Positions 25,555 to 33,557 are shown, counted from the first letter of the stretch. The stretch is 64,000 nt of DNA from Gordonibacter sp. 28C (GCF_003339845.1 NZ_PPTR01000002.1:186001-250000); one strand, 5' to 3'. Translations and numbers: made by a program. Notes: generated from the letters alone by a model not told the origin.

Positions 25555-27296
25555 GGCAGAACGCCGCCCGCCGTCCCGACCGCTGGGTCGTGCCCTTCTT
25601 CAAACGGTACTGGAAGGCGCTCGCGCTGGCGCTGTTCCTGGGCGTGGCCACGTTCGGGTTCGCGAGCGGGCTCATGGTGACGTCCGGATTCCTCATCAGC
25701 GCGGCGGCCGAGATGCCCGGCAGCATCCTCATGGTGCACCTGCCCACGCTCTTCGTGCGCATCTTCGGCATCGGCAAGCCCATCCTGCAGTACCTCGAGC
25801 GTCTGACCAGCCACGACTGGGTGCTGCGCATGACGAGCAGCCTGCGCCTCAAGCTGTACGAGACGCTTGAGCACGACGCCGTGTTCTTCCGCCGCAGCCA
25901 CCGCACGGGCGACATCCTAGGGCTTCTGGCCGAGGACATCGGGCATCTGCAGAACCTGTACCTGCGCGCGGTGTTCCCCACCGTGGTGGCGTGGCTCGTG
26001 TACGCGCTGGCCGTGATCGCGCTCGGGCTGTTCTCGCCGTGGTTCGCGCTGGCCTTCGCGCTCGTGCTGGGCGTGGAGGTGTTCCTGGTGCCGCTCGTGT
26101 CGATGCTCGCGAACCGCGCGCGCGTCGAGCGCCGCAAGGCCATGAAGAACGAGCTGTACGGCGAGCTCACCGACAACGTGCTGGGCGCGTCCGACTGGAT
26201 ATTCGCGCGGCGCGGCGCGGAGTACCTCTCGCGCCACCAGGCTGCCGAGCGGGCCATGCGCGACGAGAACGCGCGCCTCGACCGCTTCGCGCGCCGCCGC
26301 GACCTCGCGTCCACGGCGGTGTTCGGCGTCGCGGCGGCCCTGCTGCTCCTATGGGCCGGCGGCTACTTCGGAGGTCAGCCCGGCGGGGCGGCGAACTGGA
26401 TAGCCGCGTTCGTGCTGGGCTTCTTCCCCCTCATCGACGCGTTCGCGCCGCTGCCGGCGGCGGCCACCGAGGGATGCGTCTACCGCGACTCCATCCGCCG
26501 CCTGAACGAGCTGCCGCAGGCGGTCGAGCAGAGCGAGCCCACGCCGGCCGTGGAAGCGCCCCTCTCCATCGTCGTCGACCACGTGGCGTTCAGCTACCCC
26601 GGCTCTGCGCGCGTCGTGCTCGACGACGTGAGCCTGACCATCCCGCAGGGCCAGAAGATCGCTATCCTGGGCCGCAGCGGCTCGGGCAAGAGCACGCTGG
26701 CCTCCCTCGTCCGCGGCGATCTGGCGCCCACGACGGGCAGCGTCACGCTGAACGGCGTGCCCGCCAGCCGCTTCGGCGACGACATGGCGAAGCACATAGG
26801 CGTCATCCAGCAGCAGACGTACCTGTTCAACATGACGCTGCGCGAGAACCTGCGCATCGGCAACCCCGCCGCTGCCGACGAGGAGGTGTGGGAGGTGCTC
26901 GCCCACGTGGGCCTGGCCGACATGGCCCGCCGCCTGCCCGAGGGCCTGGACACCCTGGTGGACGAGGCCGGCATGCGCTTCTCGGGCGGCGAGCGCCACC
27001 GCATCGCGCTCGCCCGCGTGCTGCTGCAGGACACACCCGTCATCCTGCTGGACGAGCCCACGGTGGGCCTGGACCCCGTGACCGAGCGGGCGCTGCTCGA
27101 CACGTTCGTCGAGAACGCCCAGGGCAAGACGCTCATCATGATCACCCACCATCTGCAGGGCGTGTCGGCCATGGACCGCGTCGTGTTCGTGGAGAACGGC
27201 AAGCTGGAGATGGAAGGTTCGCCCGCCGAGCTGGAGCGCACGAGCGAGCGCTACCGCCGCCTGCTGGCCTTCGACTGCGGGATCGCGGCGGGGTAA
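25551..27296 (+). CDS. cydC: thiol reductant ABC exporter subunit CydC
   Basis: 581 residues, partner of CydD in the inner membrane. N-terminal membrane region with segments near residues 20-60 and 145-185, including the CydC-like LPTLFVRIFGIGKPILQYLERL; ATPase with Walker A GRSGSGKST, signature FSGGERHR, Walker B VILLDEPTVGLD and H-loop ITHH. The start ATG overlaps the cydD stop as ATGA. After the stop codon a short poly-T stretch near 27345-27352 is the only terminator-like signal. Confidence 0.9.
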   Translation: MRQNAARRPDRWVVPFFKRYWKALALALFLGVATFGFASGLMVTSGFLISAAAEMPGSILMVHLPTLFVRIFGIGKPILQYLERLTSHDWVLRMTSSLRLKLYETLEHDAVFFRRSHRTGDILGLLAEDIGHLQNLYLRAVFPTVVAWLVYALAVIALGLFSPWFALAFALVLGVEVFLVPLVSMLANRARVERRKAMKNELYGELTDNVLGASDWIFARRGAEYLSRHQAAERAMRDENARLDRFARRRDLASTAVFGVAAALLLLWAGGYFGGQPGGAANWIAAFVLGFFPLIDAFAPLPAAATEGCVYRDSIRRLNELPQAVEQSEPTPAVEAPLSIVVDHVAFSYPGSARVVLDDVSLTIPQGQKIAILGRSGSGKSTLASLVRGDLAPTTGSVTLNGVPASRFGDDMAKHIGVIQQQTYLFNMTLRENLRIGNPAAADEEVWEVLAHVGLADMARRLPEGLDTLVDEAGMRFSGGERHRIALARVLLQDTPVILLDEPTVGLDPVTERALLDTFVENAQGKTLIMITHHLQGVSAMDRVVFVENGKLEMEGSPAELERTSERYRRLLAFDCGIAAG

Positions 27297-27385
27297 ACGG
27301 GCAACGCGCGGCGGCAGGCGAAGCGGCGACAACGAAGACAGTCCCTTTTTTCACAGCGGCGCAACAGCGCATTCAACTCTCTTGT

Positions 27386-27483
27386 ATTCATGCGTACGCA
27401 TGAAGTATACTTTTAAATATAGAAATTCATTTGAACGCATGAATACAATGATTATTGCCCTCTATTCACTCGTTCGAATGAAT
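27386..27483 (+). promoter_or_regulatory. three operator-like palindromes at 39-bp spacing upstream of hipBA
   Basis: Three related 20-bp palindromes lie in this AT-rich stretch: ATTCATGCGTACGCATGAAG (27386-27405, with a perfect 18-bp core), ATTCATTTGAACGCATGAAT (27425-27444) and ATTCACTCGTTCGAATGAAT (27464-27483). The consensus is ATTCA, a 10-base centre, then TGAAT. Start-to-start distances are exactly 39 and 39 bp with 19-bp linkers. Their place directly before hipB suggests binding sites for the HipB antitoxin across the promoter. Confidence 0.8.
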
Positions 27484-27520
27484 TGTGTTCAGAACGCCTA
27501 CCCGAGCGAAAGGAGCGCAC

Positions 27521-27742
27521 GTGACCGCATTCGCCACTGCCGAGGAACTGGGCGCCATCGTTCGCACTGAGCGCAGGCGACAGGGCTACACGCAAACCAA
27601 GCTGGCGCGCTACTCGGGCGTCGGCATAAACTTCGTGTCGAACCTCGAGAACGGCAAGGAGACCTCCGAGCTGGGAAAAACGCTGCGCGTCGTTCAAACA
27701 TTGGGCCTCGACCTCTCCGCCTGCGCGAGGGACAACCGATGA
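27521..27742 (+). CDS. hipB: HipB-like antitoxin, XRE family
   Basis: 73 residues forming a single helix-turn-helix domain: ELGAIVRTERRRQGYTQTKLARYSGVGINFVSNLENGKET, with turn and recognition helix around residues 26-45. HipB proteins bind operators as dimers and neutralise HipA while repressing the pair. The GTG at 27521 follows AAAGGAG; there is no ATG at this place. Its stop overlaps the hipA start as ATGA. It should repress its own operon through the three palindromes just upstream. Confidence 0.88.
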   Translation: MTAFATAEELGAIVRTERRRQGYTQTKLARYSGVGINFVSNLENGKETSELGKTLRVVQTLGLDLSACARDNR

Positions 27743-28998
27743 AGGCGCTGTCGGTGTTCCGGCTGGACGGGCCGGAACACCAGCTCGTCGGGCGCATCGT
27801 CCTAGAACCCGCAACGTTCGCCTACGACCCCGGCTACCTTGCGCTTCCCGATGCCTGCGCGCTCAGCTGCTCGCTGCCCTTGCGCGAAGAGCCTTACTCG
27901 GAAGACCGGCTCATGCCGTATTTCGACGGGCTGCTCCCTGAAGGCACGGCGCGAATCGCCCAAGCGGCCGCCCTCAACGTGGAGCCCGACAACTACCTCA
28001 TGCTGCTGCTCCGCTGCGGGCTGGAAATAATCGGCGACATCGCCGTGACGGAAGGAGAACCGCCCGCAACGCAGGGGGGCTACCGCCCCTTAGACGAGCG
28101 CAACCTGGAAGCCCTGTTCTCCAGCATGGGAGAGCTTGCTGAATCCAACTCCGAAGCCCGCCTCTCGCTTGCCGGAACGCAGGGGAAGACGGGGCTCGCG
28201 CACGCATCGGGCGCAACGATGGAAAGCGGCTGGCTGCAACCTCGTGCGGGCGCCGCGTCCACCCATATCCTGAAGGTGGGCGCGCTTCCCGACGTGCCCT
28301 TCTTGGAATACCTCTGCCTGAAAACCGCAGCGGCCTGCGGCATCGACTCGCCGGAAGTCGATCTGCTCCGTTTCGGGAGGCCAGTTCTGTGCGTTGCGCG
28401 CTACGACCGCGCCGTCACGCCCGGCGGAGAGTCCCCGCACGTCGCCCGACTTCATCAGGAAGATTTTGCCCAAGCCCTGGGCGTCCTCCCCGACGCGAAG
28501 TACCGCGAACTCGAGCCTTCGACGGCCACCGCGGTCGCCAACCTCCTGCGCACGCGCTCGACGCGCCCCCTGGAGGATATCGAGACGTTCGCCCGCGTCA
28601 CCCTGTTCAACTACCTGGTGGGAAACTGCGACAACCACCTGAAGAACCTTTCGCTGTTGCATCGCCCGTCGGGCGCGGGGCTGCGCTTGGCACCCGTGTA
28701 CGACCTCGTGTCCACCACACGCTTCGACCGATTCTCGCGCGCCATGGGAATGAGGCTGGGCGGGGCGAGCGTCATCGACGACGTGAAGGCCGATGATTTG
28801 ACGAAGTTCGGCGAAACGATCGGCGTCGATCGGAGAGAGCTGGCCGAGATCGCCCGCGAGCTGGCAGAAGCGGTGACGGGCGCCTTGCGAGCAGCGGGCG
28901 ACGAGCAGCCGCAATTCCCCGAGCTGCCCTACGTAGCCGACGACCTGCTCGAGGACATGGCCCCCCGGTTGGACGTGCTCGACCATTTCGCCACCTGA
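27739..28998 (+). CDS. hipA: HipA-like Ser/Thr protein kinase toxin
   Basis: 419 residues with the HipA architecture: an N-terminal couple-HipA domain (LMPYFDGLLPEGTARI) followed by the kinase. LAGTQGKTGLA near residue 145 is the phosphate-loop, THILKV carries the ATP-contacting Lys, GNCDNHLKN holds the catalytic Asp298 and metal-binding Asn303, and APVYDLVST contains the metal Asp322. E. coli HipA phosphorylates GltX and causes growth arrest; the substrate here is unknown. Full length, no frameshift, so the toxin looks active. Translation is coupled to hipB by a 4-base overlap. Confidence 0.9.
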   Translation: MKALSVFRLDGPEHQLVGRIVLEPATFAYDPGYLALPDACALSCSLPLREEPYSEDRLMPYFDGLLPEGTARIAQAAALNVEPDNYLMLLLRCGLEIIGDIAVTEGEPPATQGGYRPLDERNLEALFSSMGELAESNSEARLSLAGTQGKTGLAHASGATMESGWLQPRAGAASTHILKVGALPDVPFLEYLCLKTAAACGIDSPEVDLLRFGRPVLCVARYDRAVTPGGESPHVARLHQEDFAQALGVLPDAKYRELEPSTATAVANLLRTRSTRPLEDIETFARVTLFNYLVGNCDNHLKNLSLLHRPSGAGLRLAPVYDLVSTTRFDRFSRAMGMRLGGASVIDDVKADDLTKFGETIGVDRRELAEIARELAEAVTGALRAAGDEQPQFPELPYVADDLLEDMAPRLDVLDHFAT

Positions 28999-29373
28999 TC
29001 GACGTCGGTCGCGCGCACCTGCAAGGTGGGAAATTCACGACAGCAATCAGGCGCAAAATACGAGATGGGAAGCGCGGCTGCGAGGGACGGTCGTCTCTCT
29101 GGACGCGCGTTCTTTTTCATAGCAGTCCTGCCTCGTCGGCGAAGTACGTGCATCATATTACTCGGGCGATGATGCACGTAAGCAGGATCATGAGGCAGAA
29201 ACCAATACCGTTCGGGAACCGAAACCCACGGACGGGCGGTCCCCCCCCCCCGCCGTAACCAATCCGCGTTTCGCAACATTACGTTGCTTTACGCCGAAGC
29301 GCGCGCCGTGGTTCAATGGGGCGGCGGCCGTGCCGGCCGACCACCCGCCCTCGCCCCGACGAAAGGACCCCTC
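28999..29373. other. intergenic region with an inverted repeat and an 11-C tract
   Basis: No gene is seen. A perfect 12-bp inverted repeat, TACGTGCATCAT at 29145-29156 and its complement at 29169-29180, could be a terminator or operator. A run of 11 C occupies 29241-29251, about 120 bases before the next gene, in the likely promoter region. Confidence 0.5.
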
Positions 29374-29820
29374 ATGGCCATCGGAGAGACCCTCGCCCGC
29401 ATGCGCAAGGAACGCGACCTCACGCAAGAGGACGTGGCGCGCAAGCTCTACGTCACCCGCCAGGCCGTCTCGCGCTGGGAGAACGGCGAGACCGAGCCGA
29501 GCGTGGACATGTGCAAGCTCATAGCCGCCACGTTCGACATGCCGCTCATGCAGCTGCTGGAGATGCCCGACGGCGACTACTGCCAAAGCTGCGGCATGCC
29601 GTTCTTCCAGGAGGACGACCACGGCAGCGAGGCCGACGGCGGCCGCTCGGACGACTTCTGCTCTATGTGCTACCAGAGCGGCGCGTTCGTGGGCGACGAG
29701 TCGATGGAGGAGCTCATCGAAGAGGCTGCCCCCGAAATGGCCGAATCGTGCCACATCACCCGCGACGAGGCCGTCTCGTTCATGGGCGCGCTGCTCCCCC
29801 ACCTCAAACGCTGGAGGTAG
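29374..29820 (+). CDS. XRE-family regulator fused to a zinc-ribbon domain
   Basis: 148 residues. Residues 1-60 are a helix-turn-helix (LARMRKERDLTQEDVARKLYVTRQAVSRWENGETEPS). Residues 68-115 carry a zinc-ribbon with YCQSCGMPF and DDFCSMCYQSGAF, matching the putative zinc-ribbon domain often found alone or attached to regulators. The C-terminal tail is acidic and helical. AAAGGA precedes the ATG at 29374. Targets and signal are unknown; a metal- or redox-sensing role is only a guess. Confidence 0.82.
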   Translation: MAIGETLARMRKERDLTQEDVARKLYVTRQAVSRWENGETEPSVDMCKLIAATFDMPLMQLLEMPDGDYCQSCGMPFFQEDDHGSEADGGRSDDFCSMCYQSGAFVGDESMEELIEEAAPEMAESCHITRDEAVSFMGALLPHLKRWR

Positions 29821-29838
29821 AACGGCCAATTCGCCATA

Positions 29839-29893
29839 TTGACAACCCGATGCGGTGTGTTATATTGAACATGTTCAAATCATGTTCAATATA
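29839..29893 (+). promoter_or_regulatory. promoter with TetR operator
   Basis: A near-consensus promoter (TTGACA at 29839-29844, 16-base spacer, TATATT at 29861-29866) is overlapped by a perfect 13-bp inverted repeat, TATATTGAACATG at 29861-29873 and its complement at 29881-29893. The repeat covers the -10 and start region, which is ideal for repression by the TetR protein encoded 14 bases downstream. Confidence 0.85.
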
Positions 29894-29906
29894 GAAAGGG
29901 CACACC

Positions 29907-30494
29907 ATGGCGAAGGAGAGCGCGCAAGGCACACGCGATCGAATAGTGCAGGCAGCGAAAGAGTTGCTGGACGAGGCAACCGACATCGACAACATCACCG
30001 TGCGGGACATTGCTCAACGCGCTGATGTGGGAACAGGATTGGTCAACTATCATTTCGGATCGAAGGACGCGCTGCTGGGCATAGCGATCGGCGATACGAT
30101 GACGCACGTGATCGAAAAGGCAGCGCAAGCGGGCCGGCCTTCGGAGAGCCCCCGAGAGCACCTCAAGAACATGCTCGAAGAGCTCTGCGACATCGCCATG
30201 GAGAACCGCAAGCTGATGCAGTTCGTACTCACCCAAAGCGTTACGGGAGGCGACACGGACACGCCGTTGCGCCTCGTGCCGTTTCTCCGCAACCTGTTCG
30301 GCGAATACGCAGACGAAAGAAAGCTGCGCGTCATCGCCCTGCAGATCATCCATCCGTTGCAAGTGGCGGCCCTCTCGCCCGAAGCATTCAAAGCCTACAG
30401 CGGATTCGATTTGGAAGACGCCGAATCGCGCAGACGCTATCTGGCCCTGCTGGTCGACAACCTGACCGCACCGGCAAAGGAGGCGGTCCGATGA
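29907..30494 (+). CDS. TetR/AcrR family regulator
   Basis: 195 residues. The N-terminal helix-turn-helix is clear: RDRIVQAAKELLDEATDIDNITVRDIAQRADVGTGLVNYHFGSKDALL (residues 10-57), followed by an all-helical ligand-binding domain. GAAAGGG precedes the ATG. First gene of a three-gene operon with a small membrane protein and a flavodoxin, joined by 4-base overlaps; it probably represses this operon through the inverted repeat in its promoter. The inducer is unknown. Confidence 0.9.
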   Translation: MAKESAQGTRDRIVQAAKELLDEATDIDNITVRDIAQRADVGTGLVNYHFGSKDALLGIAIGDTMTHVIEKAAQAGRPSESPREHLKNMLEELCDIAMENRKLMQFVLTQSVTGGDTDTPLRLVPFLRNLFGEYADERKLRVIALQIIHPLQVAALSPEAFKAYSGFDLEDAESRRRYLALLVDNLTAPAKEAVR

Positions 30495-30712
30495 AGGCCC
30501 TCGCCGTTGCCAGCGCAATCGCCACGTTCCTAGCCTCGTTGTCCGCCGCGATCTGCGGGGCATGGATGCATGCGGGCGGCGCAAGCGTAGCCGATGCCAT
30601 CGAGTTCCACACTACATGCGCCGTCGGAACGCTTGTTTTTAGCGGAATCACCATCCTGCTCGTGGCAACCGCATTGCGGCGAACGCACGGCAAAGATCGA
30701 GCTTCGCAATGA
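30491..30712 (+). CDS. small two-helix membrane protein
   Basis: 73 residues with two hydrophobic segments (about 5-27 and 41-60) and a basic, polar C-terminus (RRTHGKDRASQ). No family recognised. ATGA overlaps with tetR upstream and the flavodoxin gene downstream show that it is translated as part of the operon. A membrane anchor or partner for the flavodoxin is possible but unproven. Confidence 0.7.
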   Translation: MKALAVASAIATFLASLSAAICGAWMHAGGASVADAIEFHTTCAVGTLVFSGITILLVATALRRTHGKDRASQ

Positions 30713-31140
30713 AGACGCTCGTCGCCTACTCCACGAAATCGGGGGCAAGCCGCCTGTGCGCCGAACATCTGGCCGAGCGCCTCCCTGCCGCCACCCTCGC
30801 CGACTTGTCGTGCGACCAGCCCGACCCGACCGGGTTCGACGCCGTCGTCGTGGGTTCTGGCGTTCGCATGGGCAAATTCTACAAGCCGGCGCTCCGCTTT
30901 CTCTCTGCCAACGAACAGGCACTTTCGAGTACGCCGCTCATCCTCTTCACCTGCAACGCCTATCCCGACACCTTCGACAAGGCCCTGCGCGACAACGTTC
31001 CGCAATCGCTGCTCGGCCACGCCCGCTGTGCATTGTCTCTGGGCGGCCTCCCGCCGTTTCGGAAGGTGCCGTTCTCCGAGTGGGCGAATACGAAGGCGAT
31101 CGATCACCTTTGCGCGGAGCTAAGAGAACTTGAGCCGTAG
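30709..31140 (+). CDS. flavodoxin-like protein
   Basis: 143 residues with the flavodoxin phosphate-binding opening KTLVAYSTKSGASRLCAEHLAE, then DAVVVGSGVRMGKFYKPALRFL and LILFTCNAYP, resembling the flavodoxin domain of HemG-like protoporphyrinogen oxidases and related proteins. It should bind FMN and transfer electrons. It is the last gene of the TetR operon, so its expression is probably induced by the TetR ligand. Confidence 0.82.
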   Translation: MKTLVAYSTKSGASRLCAEHLAERLPAATLADLSCDQPDPTGFDAVVVGSGVRMGKFYKPALRFLSANEQALSSTPLILFTCNAYPDTFDKALRDNVPQSLLGHARCALSLGGLPPFRKVPFSEWANTKAIDHLCAELRELEP

Positions 31141-31204
31141 CGCTCGGGGCGCGGCCGGACAAGCTAGCGCGCTCGGTCGGCCGCGCCCTTCGTCGCAAGC
31201 TCCG

Positions 31205-31594
31205 TCAAGCCGACGCCGCTCCGTCCCGCTCGGCAAACACCTCGCGTGCGACCGCAACCGCGTTCAGCACTCGGGGGAACCCCACGTAGGGCACGCATTG
31301 GATGAACGTCTCGATCACCTCTTCGCGCGTCATGCCCACGTTCAGACTCCCGTTGACGTGCACCTTCAGTTGGGGCTCGCACGCTCCTTGGGCACACAGG
31401 CACGCGATGGTGACAACCTCCCGGTCGCGCAACCCCAGCCCCGGCCGTTCGTACACGTCGCCGAAAGCAAATTCGACGATGTAGCGCCCCAAGTCGGGCG
31501 CGATGTCCCCAAGCGACTCCACCACCGCTCGACCGCCCTCCCCGTCCACGCTCGCCAGGTTCGCGAGGCCTCGTTCGTAGCGCGTGCCCTCCAT
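31205..31594 (-). CDS. carboxymuconolactone decarboxylase family protein
   Basis: 129 residues, all helical, AhpD-like/CMD fold: ALGDIAPDLGRYIVEFAFGDVY-type start (here SLGDIAPDLGRYIVEF), LRDREVVTIACLCAQGACEPQLKVHVNGSLNVGMTREEVIETFIQ and YVGFPRVLNAV. The His in KVHVNGSL is conserved in the family; there is no CxxC as in AhpD, so a peroxidase-reductase role is unlikely. The gene is divergent from a MerR regulator and has a MerR-type promoter, pointing to a stress-inducible role. Confidence 0.85.
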   Translation of the reverse strand: MEGTRYERGLANLASVDGEGGRAVVESLGDIAPDLGRYIVEFAFGDVYERPGLGLRDREVVTIACLCAQGACEPQLKVHVNGSLNVGMTREEVIETFIQCVPYVGFPRVLNAVAVAREVFAERDGAASA

Positions 31595-31627
31595 GATCTT
31601 GCTCCTTTCTGCTAGACTGCGAGCATC

Positions 31628-31658
31628 ACGATAGAACCTGAACTGCAGTTGAGGTCAA
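31628..31658 (-). promoter_or_regulatory. MerR-type promoter with 19-bp spacer
   Basis: On the minus strand, TTGACC (31658-31653) and TATCGT (31633-31628) are separated by 19 bases. The spacer region centres on the dyad ACCTCAACTGCAGTTCAGGT (19 of 20 positions symmetric pairs apart from one mismatch). Overlong spacers with a central dyad are the hallmark of promoters activated by MerR proteins through DNA distortion. It faces the CMD-family gene; the merR gene is divergent. Confidence 0.8.
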
Positions 31659-31670
31659 GGGGGCTTCGCC

Positions 31671-32030
31671 ATGAAGATCGGGGAATTCTCGCAGTTGGTC
31701 GGGCTGTCGATAAGCACGCTCCACTACTACGAGCGGCGTGGACTGCTCGCGCCAGACCGCGACGCTTCGGGCCACAGGAGTTACTCCGAAACCGATGCGG
31801 CCTGGATCGCCTTCGTGAAGCGGCTCAAGGAAACCGGCATGCCCATCGCGGGCATCGAGCGCTACGCAAAACTGCGCGCGCAAGGCGACGCAACGCTCGC
31901 CCTGCGCCTCGATATGCTCGAGGAGCACCGCGTCGCCGTCGTCGTCGAGCTTCGGCGACAGGAGGAGAACCTAACGCATTTGGACGAGAAAATCGAGTTC
32001 TATCGAAACGCATTGCGAGCGGCCGACTGA
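31671..32030 (+). CDS. MerR family regulator
   Basis: 119 residues. The winged helix KIGEFSQLVGLSISTLHYYERRGLLAPDRDASGHRSYSETD fills residues 2-42, then a dimerisation helix (EEHRVAVVVELRRQEENLTHLDEKIEFYRN). There is no Cys cluster at the C-terminus, so it is not a metal sensor of the MerR/CueR kind; it resembles the NolA/YyaN-like group that controls divergent enzymes. GGGG precedes the ATG. It probably activates the neighbouring CMD-family gene from the 19-bp-spacer promoter between them. Confidence 0.9.
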   Translation: MKIGEFSQLVGLSISTLHYYERRGLLAPDRDASGHRSYSETDAAWIAFVKRLKETGMPIAGIERYAKLRAQGDATLALRLDMLEEHRVAVVVELRRQEENLTHLDEKIEFYRNALRAAD

Positions 32031-32051
32031 CCTTCGCTTTACGGTCGCTTC

Positions 32052-32072
32052 GAAAAGAGCCGGAATCCGGCT
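32052..32072 (-). terminator. short hairpin terminator between merR and araC genes
   Basis: AGCCGG-att-CCGGCT (32058-32072) is followed on the minus strand by TCTTTTCG, two bases past the end of the AraC-type gene. A weak intrinsic terminator for that gene is likely. Confidence 0.5.
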
Positions 32073-32074
32073 GT

Positions 32075-32959
32075 CTACACTCGCTTCACCGCGCGCATCT
32101 CCACGTAGCCGGCGACCGGGTCGGGCTCGTACTGCACGCGGGGGCTGTCGTCGTCCCATGCGTAGCCGACAACGGCCGGGTCGTAGCGCTCCATCGCGCG
32201 CTGCACGGACTCCACGGCGCCAATGAAATCCTCCTCGCGGAAGGGTTCGCCTTGGAACGCGAGGTAGGTGGCGGCGGGCAGGTCGACGACGTCGAAGCCG
32301 CCAGGTACGGGGCCCTCGAAATCGGCGGGCATCTCCGCGCCCTGCACGTAGACGGACGTGCCGGCCGGACGGTAGCGCGGCGGCAGCCACAGGCTCACCG
32401 GCTCGCCGCCCAGCTGCTCCATGCTGGTGACAAGGCCCCACACCTCGCAGCCCACCTCCTCGCCGTACGAGAAGTAATCGAACGCCCGCACGCCGCGCTT
32501 CAGCACCACGCGCCGCGCCGGCTTCTCCACCACCTGCACCAGCACGGTGCGCTCCTCTCCCGCCGAAGCGGGCTCGTGCGCGCGGCGCAGCTCCTCGAAC
32601 TTCACGCCGTAGGGAACGAACAGCCCGATGGGCACCGGCTCGGCCGCGTAGGCGCCCGGGTTGCAGCCGAACTCGCGCAAGAACGCGCGCTGGTAGCCGT
32701 CCACGCTGCCGAAGCCCGACTCGAACGCGACGTCGGACACGCGAAGCCCTTCCTCGCGCAGGCGCGCGGCCGAACGCGAGAGGCGCAGGCGACGCCGGTA
32801 GTCGGCCGGCGTCATGCCCGTGTAGCGCTTGAACAGCCGATAGGAATGCCACGGCGAGAACAGCGACACGGCGGCCAGATCCTCGGTCGACACGTCGTCC
32901 TCGACGTGCGCCGCGAGGTAGTCCTGCATCCGCTGCACCGCCAGCACCTGGTCGTCCAC
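32075..32959 (-). CDS. AraC family regulator with GyrI-like ligand-binding domain
   Basis: 294 residues. Two helix-turn-helix motifs occupy residues 1-105 (VSTEDLAAVSLFSPWHSYRLFKRYTGMTPADY and VSDVAFESGFGSVDGYQRAFLREFGCNPGAY). Residues 130-294 form a GyrI/BmrR-like domain (VVEKPARRVVLKRGVRAF, YVEMRAVKRV), known for binding amphipathic small molecules. This is the layout of Rob-like multidrug-response activators. No target operon is adjacent, so it may act elsewhere. Confidence 0.88.
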   Translation of the reverse strand: MDDQVLAVQRMQDYLAAHVEDDVSTEDLAAVSLFSPWHSYRLFKRYTGMTPADYRRRLRLSRSAARLREEGLRVSDVAFESGFGSVDGYQRAFLREFGCNPGAYAAEPVPIGLFVPYGVKFEELRRAHEPASAGEERTVLVQVVEKPARRVVLKRGVRAFDYFSYGEEVGCEVWGLVTSMEQLGGEPVSLWLPPRYRPAGTSVYVQGAEMPADFEGPVPGGFDVVDLPAATYLAFQGEPFREEDFIGAVESVQRAMERYDPAVVGYAWDDDSPRVQYEPDPVAGYVEMRAVKRV

Positions 32960-33557
32960 TCCGCACCTCCCCTTTCAACCGTCGCGGCCCACTCTACCGC
33001 ATGTTCCTGCAAGCGCTCGACCGTTTTGCCCTTTTCCCTTCGAAAGACCGAACGGCCACGGCCGTGCACGCCACGGCCAGTGCGACCAGATCACCATGCT
33101 CACATCGCGCATGTTCAGCTTGAGCTCGATGCCGAGCGGCGTAGCGAACGCCTTGGGTTCGATGCCGCCAGCGACCCCCGAAACGCACGAAAATCACCGC
33201 TGTGAAGCGATTCGACGGCCCCGACGCGTCCTCGAAGGGCCCTCGCCCGTCCCCGCCTCGCATGCCGCGAACGTTTTCCCAGCTCGCAAAACGCGTTCGT
33301 GCCGACCCTCAAAGCCGCGAGCTTCACAGCGGTGATTTTCGTGCGCTTCAAGGGCGATCCGCTGCATCAAAACCTTCGTCGACGCGCCGCGCGTCCTCTG
33401 CGCAGCGCCCGACGGCGATCCGGTGCCGCGCGGCCCCGAACGGCCCAGGCCGATTTCGGCTCGACGGCGGGCTCGACGGCGCGGCGAGCGTGCAACTATA
33501 GGGGCTTTTGATGCATGCCCCAGGCACGTGCCAAGCGACCACCTTGCCGGCCCGTCG
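32960..33557. other. intergenic region holding a mobile-looking inverted repeat
   Basis: No gene is convincing. Several overlapping frames exist on both strands but lack ribosome sites and family resemblance. A 25-bp perfect inverted repeat (listed separately) lies at 33184-33345. A minus-strand stretch around 33060-33175 reads GIEPKAFATPLGIELKLN in one frame, which might be the rest of a decayed gene, but I cannot assign it. Confidence 0.4.
33184..33345. repeat. inverted-repeat element, 25-bp perfect arms
   Basis: The arm at 33184-33208 (beginning CGCACGAAAATCACCG) is exactly complementary to 33321-33345, enclosing 112 bases. Arms of this length with a GC-rich interior resemble small non-autonomous elements or long hairpins. 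A shorter, related phrase (CGGTGATTTTTGCGCA) occurs near 60662 in another repeat-rich gap. Confidence 0.7.

Noticed and set aside
27340-27356. Strong terminator after cydC
   Set aside because: A poly-T run is present but without a preceding stable hairpin, so it was not listed as a terminator.
33202-33501. Small genes in the 32960-33557 gap
   Set aside because: All frames lack ribosome sites and overlap the inverted repeat; composition is that of non-coding high-GC DNA.
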